Below are positions 57,887 to 64,000 of a DNA stretch of 64,000 nucleotides, piece by piece; position 1 is the stretch's first letter, and every line of letters starts with the position of its first letter. Where the stretch lies: assembly GCA_951799405.1 (NCBI GenBank), contig OX637332.1, forward strand, positions 31,844,832 through 31,908,831. The letters run 5' to 3'. Origin of the DNA: Agapetus fuscipes (lineage: Eukaryota; Arthropoda; Insecta; Trichoptera; Glossosomatidae). The notes below the pieces were generated by a model. The model had not been told where the DNA came from. It did not search any database and saw nothing but the letters and a program-made list of their open reading frames with translations. The translations under genes and the position numbers were made by a program.

Positions 57887-58470
57887 GGCAGGGGTCGGCA
57901 ACCTGCGGCTCGCGAGCCACATGCGGCTCTTTGAGTGTGAAGTTGCGACTCTTTAGTTCCATACGCAAATATTATAATTGATCAAAAGAAACAACTTCTT
58001 GTCGAAAAACACAAAAATCGTTCTGAATCGATTAATGAGGATTAGACACCGATTCTATCTCGTAAGGTTAAGAATCGAAGGAGAAAGGCATCTGCTCAGG
58101 ACCTTGTCCGAAAGGCGTGCAAGATGGATGAGCCATGTAATACGACAAGAAGGCCTCTTGCATGCCATAATGGAGGAGATGACTGAAGGGACCAACTCTA
58201 GGGGACGCCCACGCCAAGAATACCTGGAGGACCTGTTGGTGGACGTGCGCTGCTCATCATATGCAGACCTTAAAAGAGCCGCACAAGACAGGGAAGAATG
58301 GAGGAAAAGAGTGAAAGAAGTTGCTGCAAGCCAATCCCAGGATTTAAAATAGAGAAGAAGAAGAAATCAACATCCACTGCCTACTCATCAGGCGCTCTTT
58401 CTAGTAGAACTCAATTGATTGCAAAGAGCCATGTGGAGCCTCAGTGGAGACTCAATGGAGCCATGGGTAT
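57887..58470 (+). mobile_element. hAT-type element interrupted by a LINE fragment
   Basis: It begins 'caggggtcggcaacctgcgg' and continues 'ctcgcgagccacatgcggct', a hAT-type terminal repeat. At about 58425-58450 'gcaaagagccatgtggagcc' resembles the inverted form of the subterminal sequence, so the element may end near here. The outermost right terminus is not recognisable. A LINE C-terminal fragment occupies the middle. Confidence 0.6.
58025..58370 (+). pseudogene. Reverse transcriptase C-terminal fragment of another RTE-like LINE
   Basis: The frame 57978-58352 gives RRARWMSHVIRQEGLLHAIM, then SRGRPRQEYLEDLL, then LKRAAQDREEWRKRV before a stop at 58350. This is the usual last 100 residues of RTE-like LINE ORFs ('RR.RW.GH..R...L', 'GRGRPR..yl', 'LKr.A.dR..WR'). 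A GAA-type repeat follows immediately after the stop, as expected of a LINE tail. Its sequence is distinct from the (TTAGA)n family. Confidence 0.8.
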
Positions 58471-58605
58471 TAATTTACTCAAAAATAAATATTTCATAAA
58501 CAAACAAAAAAATCTATGGCGTGTATAGCATTCTGATTTAAAGAAGCTTGAAGATTTTTTAAAATACATTGAATTAAATTACCATTGATTATTATTAAAA
58601 TTAAG

Positions 58606-58685
58606 AGCCCTAGCCACGAACATTGCAGATCATCATTTATTTCGGTCCTTGCATACTTCTCTCATTTTTCATGTTTCTCTCCTTA
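58606..58685 (-). pseudogene. Short inverted fragment of the (TTAGA)n LINE ORF end
   Basis: 'gccctagccacgaacattgc' and 'ggtccttgcatacttctctc' are reverse complements of the end of the LINE ORF and its stop region ('tggcggctaggg', 'gaagtgtgtaagaacagaaa'). There is no 3' UTR. It faces the main LINE copy head to head with the minisatellite between. Confidence 0.65.
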
Positions 58686-58729
58686 CGCAAATGCAAGGTA
58701 GTATTACTTATCATACCACGCCTGACCCT

Positions 58730-58924
58730 CTACAGGATGTGGTACACCCCCCTACAGGATGTGGTACACCCCCCTACAGGGTGTGGTACACCCCCCTACA
58801 GGGTGTGGTACACCCCCCTACAGGGTGTGGTACACCCCCCTACAGGGTGTGGTACACCCCCCTACAGGGTGTGGTACACCCCCTACAGGATGTGATACAC
58901 CCCCCTACAGGGTGTGGTACACCT
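58730..58924. repeat. 22-bp minisatellite, nine units, open in all three frames
   Basis: Units begin 'ctacaggrtgtgg' at 58730, 58752, 58774, 58796, 58818, 58840, 58862, 58883 and 58905. Eight spacings are 22 bases and one is 21. Each unit contains a small inverted repeat ('ggtgt'/'acacc'). As 22 is not a multiple of 3, each frame cycles through all three readings every 66 bases. No unit brings a stop in any frame, so long artefactual ORFs result. Confidence 0.97.
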
Positions 58925-58971
58925 TCTGGTTCTGGAAGCGGTTCACGCCGGTATTCTTGCATTATTTCAAA

Positions 58972-59331
58972 TTGGGTCCTAGTGGACGAGGTGTAGTCAA
59001 TGATAATAGGCGTCATCTGTTAGCTGTGTGCGCGGAGCACAGCCTTTTTGCTTCAAACACTTGGTTTCGGCATAAGGATGTGCATCTGTACACAAGGCAG
59101 ATTGTGGGAAGTCGGACAATCATTGACTACATCTGTGTGGATAAAAGACTGAGAGGAGCCGTAAGAGATAGCCGTGTCTACCGTGGGCCTGAAATAGGCA
59201 GTGACCACTATCTCTTGTGCGCTAAAATAATGATTGAAGAAGTAAGAAAGAAGAAACGTAAGAAGAAAGTAAGAAAGCCAAGAATAAAAGTAGAAAGTCT
59301 GAGTGATGTTAACGTGAAAGAGAAGTATTAA
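58972..59331 (+). pseudogene. Endonuclease C-terminal half of the LINE
   Basis: The frame (shared with the minisatellite) gives CAEHSLFASNTWFRHKD, then IIDYICVDKRLRG and YRGPEIGSDHYLLCAKI. The SDH triplet and the upstream IDY motif are the late catalytic and structural landmarks of APE-type LINE endonucleases that nick the target DNA. The domain's first half is absent. A lysine/arginine-rich linker follows, and then a TAA stop at 59329-59331. Confidence 0.9.
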
Positions 59332-61412
59332 TCAGAAATACAAAAAAAATTAAGTGTTAATGAAAAAGATATTGAAAGCATGTGGAAGTATATGAAAGAA
59401 GGAATGATTGAATGTGCTCGAAAAGTATGTGGAGAAACGAAAGGTGGAAGATTGAAAGGAGATGTCTGGTGGAATGCTAAAGTAAAAGAGGCTGTGAAAG
59501 TGAAGAAGGAATGTTACAAAAAGTGACTGAACGACAGGAATGATAGAAAGCTAGAAGATGAATATAAGATAGCCAAGAGAATGGCGAAGAATGTAATTTA
59601 TGAAAGCAAAGCGAATGAACAGAGAAAGATTGATGAAAAAATGAACAGAAGTTTCACCGACAGTAGGAAGGAATTCTGGAGATGGGTCGGTGCCAATAGG
59701 AATAAAGATTCTGCATTGACCACCCCAGGAACCAAAAGTTGTGTCGGTGAGATGGTATGGGAGAATGATGAAGTATGTAAGAGATGGAAGGAACATTTTG
59801 AAGGGGTTTTTGGTCGGGGCGAAAGAATTTTGTGTAGAAAAATGACAGAAGAGAATGAATTTAGGATTTTGAAAGAAGAAATAAAAGTATCTATTGAATG
59901 TTTGAAGAATGGAAAGTCTGCTGGGTTTGATGGAATAAATGGTGAAATGTTGAAAGCAGGTGGTGAATGTGTTGTAGAATGGATGTATGAACTATGTAAA
60001 CTTTGTGTAAATGCAGGAGTGGTACCGATGGACTGGAGGAAAGCAGTCATTGTTCCTATTTACAAAGGTAAAGGGGACGAAAAAGACTGTCAGAACTTCA
60101 GACCAATCAGTCTACTCAGTATACCAGGGAAAGTCTTCTGTAAGGTTATTATTAAGAATGTGATTCTGACTACTAGTGAAAGGATTTCCGATATAAAGTC
60201 CGGTTTTATGGCCGGTAGAGGCTGTATTGATCAGATTTTTACTCTACGACAACTTGTTCAAAAACAATTGTCGGTGAGGGAAAGCTGTTTACGGCCTTTG
60301 TGGATCTGGAAAAGGATTTTTACTCAGTAGACAGAGGTATGTTGTGGGATGTTTTGAAAGCAAATGGAGTGAATGGGGCTCTCTTGAATACGGTACATGC
60401 TAGCTATGAAAATAGTATGGCATGTGTTCGTATTGATGATGAGTATACTGAATGGTTTGAAGTTTTTAAGGGTGTAAGGCAAGGATGTGTGATGAGCCCA
60501 TGGCTATTTAACATAGTCATGGACAAGTGTGTTCGAGATGCTAGACTTGATGATTGTGGATTAATGATAGGAGAGAGCAAAGTGAGTGTTCTACTGTATG
60601 CGGATGATGCAGTTCTTGTATCGGACTCAGCAGTAGAATTGCAAACGATGCTCTCTAGATTGAACGAAGCTCTGCTAGGTAATTATTTGAAATTGAATGC
60701 AAGTAAGACAAAAGTTTTGATTTTTGAAAGAAATGAAGAAAATACGAACTATGAATTTAGAATAAACGGAATGAATGTTTATGTGGTAAATGAGTTTGTA
60801 TACTTGGGAAGTAAGTTTGAAAAAGATGGAAGAATGATAGGTGAACTTGAAAGAAGAGTAATGAAGGGCAGGTGTGTACTGGGGGCCACAGCTTGTATCG
60901 CCAAAAATCAAAACATATCTAAAAATGCTCGATTGGCGGTACGCAGTGGCATACTTTTACCCACCTTGATGTATGGAAGCGAGGCCTGGACGGTGAATGA
61001 AAGTGAAATTAGTAAAGTCCATACTGTTGAAATGGACTTTCTAAGAAGTATGATTGGGAAAAAACGGAGTGACAGGATGAGGAATGATTTTGTAAGAGAA
61101 GAATGTGGTGCAAGAGAAAGTGTGAAAGTGAAGATTAAAAGAAGTTTGTTAAGATGGTTTGGGCATATGGAGAGAATGAATGAGGAAAGACTGAAGAAGA
61201 AAGTATATGTTGGTAGAATAAATGGATGTCGTGGTAGAGGAAGACCGAGAAAGGTATGGATGGACCAAATATCCGAAATTGCGAACGAATGGAATATCCA
61301 GAGTCATAATAAAAGGAGAGCCTGTATGAAGAAGGTTATGACTCTGGAGGAAATGAAAGAAGTGTGTAAGAACAGAAAGAAATGGTGGTTAATCTGTGAT
61401 GTTGGCGGCTAG
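59332..61412 (+). pseudogene. Reverse transcriptase of the LINE, frameshifted
   Basis: After the TAA the frame stays recognisable to a second stop (TGA, 59524), then is open for 249 codons (59581-60330). That part contains SAGFDGINGEML, QNFRPISLLS (residues 171-180) and GRGCIDQIFTLRQ. A one-base shift at about 60270-60280 moves the frame. The second part (60300-61412) holds motif A as FVDLEK, with the first Asp intact but the usual AFD changed to DFY. It then holds GVRQGCVMSPWLFN (58-71), the YADD active site (100-103), a 'LKLNASKTK' segment, and the C-terminal 'LLRWFGHMERM...GRPRKVW' region. Confidence 0.93.
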
Positions 61413-61767
61413 GGGTTTTTAAATTAAAATTTGTTTTCTGTTAGTTTTTGATGTCCATACATATGTATTATAATTTAGTGATTTAAAAAATGTAATTTGT
61501 CATGTATGTTCCTTGACTTATAGGTTGGTATGCGGCTGACCACCCATACTGTGAAAAAATGGTTCACTTTGCCAATGTCACCCCTGTCTCAGGGAAGGAC
61601 GGCAAGAGTTACAGGGCTTATGTTCATTTGAGATGGGTTCTTATAATGTAGGTTCACATGCGGCATGTGTTAGCGCGAAATTATACATGTCTGCTTGTGG
61701 GAATGCATTTGATGTAAATCTTAAATGGTATATATCGTTGCAGCTTAGATTAGATTAGATTAGATTG
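61413..61767 (+). repeat. 3' UTR and (TTAGA)n tail of the main LINE, prototype of the tail repeats
   Basis: From about 61511 ('ccttgacttataggttggt') to 61766 it contains the unit found some 33 times in the window: 'ccacccatactgtgaa', 'tcacccctgtctcaggg', 'gttcacatgcggcatgtg', 'gcttgtgggaatgcattt', 'cagcttagattagatt'. The likely role is recognition by the LINE's own reverse transcriptase at the start of copying. Confidence 0.93.
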
Positions 61768-62212
61768 GAGCGCTGGGCAAAATTAGTCAGACGAAGCGGG
61801 AGATCGAGGTCGCGATATTTCATCTCCGGTGTCCCCTTCATCACAGTTCATCCCAGTTCATCCCAGTCCGTCTGTGAGTGATGACAGGCAGGGCCGCCAA
61901 GTCTACCGCTCCTCAACAAGTGATGACGCCTTGGGCTGAGTGATGAACTTCAAGCTTGATGTCTAAGCTTACTTTTTTGTTATTAGTGGGCGTATTCTCA
62001 TCAAGTAAGCATTGAGTATTATTTTAAATCAAATTTAAATTGCTCATTGAATAAACTTCGTATAAAAGTCACTATCTGAACTAATAGGAAAATTTACTTA
62101 CAAGAAAACATAATTTTGAAGTCTCTCTCACTTAATATTTCTTTTATAAACAGAATGAGTGTGCGATAATTGAGTTGAATATATTGTGAAAACGATTGGT
62201 GAGAGATTGAAC
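61768..62212. other. No gene seen
   Basis: It contains a short run of 'cagttcatcc' words (61837-61870). Otherwise unremarkable. Confidence 0.4.
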
Positions 62213-62574
62213 AAAACGCAACTAAATGCAACTAAGCTACACATGAAGTGTTACTTAACGCCGCGTTATTCCCGAAGGGTTTCTCATGTGGTGAGTGGAA
62301 CCTATTTATTTTTACAGGTAAGGGGACCGGCATTACGCCAACCACTTCAGTTGAAGTGGGGCGTAAGGCCGGTGGGGAACCCAGCTTCCGAAGGGGCTGG
62401 TACTCATTTATTGTAAAGGCTGAGTAAACCTTGCAGGTATTTTATTTGCGTTTTGAAATAAACACCGAAACGGGAAATCATTTCTGACATCCTCGCCTGG
62501 ATGGAATGCGAACCCGAACTCACGGCATGGAATGCAAGCACTCTATCAACTGAGCTATCGACCGAACACCTATC
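62213..62574 (-). mobile_element. SINE1, full-length, with extended hairpin
   Basis: Complete minus-strand copy from 'aaaacgcaactaaatgcaac' to 'gagctatcgaccg'. In this copy the body palindrome is extended: 62326-62350 and 62351-62373 are inverted over about 23 bases, ending in 'accgg'/'ccggt'. Confidence 0.94.
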
Positions 62575-63045
62575 GAACCTATCGAATAATTAATATTTTT
62601 TAGTTTTGAATGCCCAAGTAAAAATACTGTTTTGTTTACATGAATAATTGAACACCAAGAGAAGGAATTCCTTACAGATCCCCAAATATCTACCTTTCAA
62701 GCACATTTTGATATTTAGTAGACTCCTTAGAATATGACTGTATTATTTTTAAGTATCGCATTTCCAGCAGCACGGCAGATTAAGTTGTTGTTTTTAATTT
62801 GTACTGTTTGTCTTAAGCCTATATAAGCCGCAGATAGCGCTGCCAGGGGAATATCGCAAACAAGGTATCATATTGTATTAAACGGATCACTTACAGATTA
62901 TGATTCCTGAGTATTTTCCTGGAAGATTATTTGAGACAACAAAAACGTAATGACTACATGCTCGTAGGAAAAAAAACATTCCAATCATTTTTGAGCTTTC
63001 ACACTTTCCCTGCTTTTAACATGACAAGGTCTGCTTAACTGTATT
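62575..63045. other. No gene seen
   Basis: AT-rich, no recognised element. Confidence 0.4.
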
Positions 63046-63405
63046 TAAGTCCTCGCAGAGCATTGCGCCACTGTATATCTCAGAGCTATGTGTGGGGGAC
63101 ACAGTAGAGGGTAGGCGGGGCACCCTGAGGTCTGCATGCAATACTGCTGTGAATAGATTCAGGGTTCCCTGCAGAAGCAACATGGCCAATTATTTAGATC
63201 GTGCCTTTTGCATTGCTGGCCCTCTGCTGTGGAATGCCTTACCACACGAGCTGAGAGCTGTGGAGAGTACAAGTGCATTTAAGTCAGGATTGAAGACATG
63301 CTTGTTCAGGAGGGGCTATGGCTCTGCAGTGCCCTTGCAGTGAATTCACAAAACGGCACTAAAAATATTATCAATTTATTATTATTATTATTATTATTAT
63401 TATGT
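63046..63405 (+). pseudogene. C-terminal fragment of a third LINE family with (TTA)n tail
   Basis: The frame is open from about 63046: 'APLYISELC', then RRGTLRSACNT and DRAFCIAGPLLWNALPHELR, then STSAFKSGLKTCLF, stop at about 63341. The pattern (R.f.vagP.lWN.LP..lR, F...LK..LF) is the end of reverse transcriptase ORFs of CR1/L2- or Jockey-like elements. A (TTA)n run at 63378-63402 would be its tail. Its sequence differs from 52956-53132 but is of the same type. Confidence 0.8.
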
Positions 63406-63749
63406 AAGATGTGATGTCCTTAAAATTCGATCGCTGTTAAACAAGAGTCCATGATAGTTCAAAATTCTCAACTAAATTTAGTATGCATAATTTTTTCCGC
63501 GTTTAAGAGTCGTGATCCGTTGGTAAAATCATCTGAATAAACGGTTAGACGTTAATCTAATCCTGAGGAGATATTAATTAAATATGCCTGAAAGCCACGA
63601 CTGCTCAATGGAGAGACCACTGACGAGGATTGCATATTAAACCGATCGTCTTAAACCCAGAACCATCTAAGTATCTAATGAGGGTAATGACAACGTTGGA
63701 GTTTTTAATCATAAGAATCTGACTTACTCGTATGTGGGGAGTGCTGTTA
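63406..63749. other. No gene seen
   Basis: No recognised element. Confidence 0.4.
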
Positions 63750-63960
63750 TTAATCGCTCTGTGCTTGGTGGTCACTAGTCAGGGCAACATCTCAAAGAAA
63801 ACCAAGGTGTTGTAAAGCTGGATGCACTGCTGTTCCTGGTCTTTGATGGTATTTAGTATTTAGGAGGTTGGTATTTTTTTAAATCCCAGCTCGGAAAATT
63901 TCTGAACATAAATTAAAGGACATTTTTTTAATTCTGTGCGGAATCAAAAAAAAAATGCAT
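63750..63960 (-). mobile_element. SINE2 copy, old, probably cut by the window edge
   Basis: 'gtgcttggtggtcactagtc' and 'gttgtaaagctggatgcact' correspond to 'gagcttggtcgtcgctgtag' and 'ttgtaaggctggatggacc' of SINE2, followed by the AT spacer and an eroded head. Confidence 0.55.
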
Positions 63961-64000
63961 AAGTAGGATTAATTATCTACAAAAAGTAAAGGCAAAATTA

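Larger units (their letters stand above)
58960..61767 (+). mobile_element. Main copy of the (TTAGA)n LINE, RTE-like, 5'-truncated
   Basis: A non-LTR retrotransposon containing, in order: the C-terminal half of an APE-type endonuclease, a linker, a reverse transcriptase, a C-terminal basic region, a 3' UTR of about 330 bp (from 61413), and a pentamer tail (61744-61766). The N-terminal half of the endonuclease is missing; homology begins just after the minisatellite. Two in-frame stops (59329, 59524) and a frameshift near 60270-60280 make it non-functional. The order, the single main ORF and the short microsatellite tail suggest the RTE group, but the clade needs a tree. Confidence 0.93.

Noticed and set aside
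58649..58996. Proline/tyrosine-rich repetitive proteins from the minisatellite
   Set aside because: All three plus frames are open only because the 22-bp unit lacks stops. There is no start context or partner.

Overview
This window looks like intergenic or intronic DNA from an animal with a large, AT-rich, repeat-filled genome. An arthropod, probably an insect, is the best guess. The grounds are the RTE-like endonuclease/reverse-transcriptase retroposon, the tRNA-derived SINEs, the Ty3/Gypsy, hAT-like and Harbinger-like remnants, and the absence of dense gene structure. The species cannot be read from the sequence. I found no convincing host protein-coding gene. All the recognisable protein sequence belongs to decayed mobile elements.

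The dominant component is one non-LTR retrotransposon family. Its longest copy is at about 58960-61767 (+): the C-terminal half of an APE-type endonuclease, then a reverse transcriptase with a YADD box, then a 3' UTR of about 330 bp, then a (TTAGA)n tail. It is broken by a 5' truncation, two stops and a one-base frameshift. Its 3' UTR, nearly always cut off from the coding part, recurs about 33 times on both strands, roughly once every 2 kb. The copies fall into at least two types: those ending in TTAGA pentamers and those ending in 'agattatagatta'. Two copies (4212-4907 and 26143-26561) also keep the end of the ORF, which ties the short repeats to the LINE.

The second component is two tRNA-headed SINE families. 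SINE1 has A and B boxes and a body with a conserved palindrome (near 19400-19848, 23952-24290, 40001, 40491, 42470, 45261, 46138, 52684, 62213). SINE2 begins with 'ccggtccgt' and has a Thr-like head (14851, 28560, 39388, 55884, 63750). The families are inserted into one another: SINE1 in a LINE tail at 23876-24545, a LINE tail in SINE1 at 19400-19848, a LINE tail in an older LINE at 15165-15905, an unknown 255-bp unit in a LINE tail at 31686-32175, and an inverted-repeat unit in a LINE tail at 38355-38830.

The third component is structured non-coding DNA. There are long, near-perfect inverted repeats (17686-17843, 25661-25826, 38374-38490, 28244-28465). Three of them enclose or abut a CTGATGA/CTGAAGA-hairpin-GAAA motif that resembles a hammerhead ribozyme core of the kind described in Penelope-like elements. 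There is a TA-flanked MITE at 49861-50118 with a related empty site in the same window, a Harbinger-like MITE at 35263-35500, and a degenerate tandem array at 21765-22980. A long, decayed repeat block covers 46360-50830, and a 22-bp minisatellite open in all three frames (58730-58924) sits just upstream of the main LINE copy. Region by region: 0-5 kb Gypsy integrase remnant, GC-rich minisatellite and LINE fragment; 5-26 kb scattered tails and SINEs in AT-rich DNA; 26-45 kb tails, hAT and Harbinger-like pieces and inverted repeats; 45-57 kb SINE1 copies and the long repeat block; 57-64 kb hAT/LINE nest, minisatellite, main LINE and two terminal fragments.
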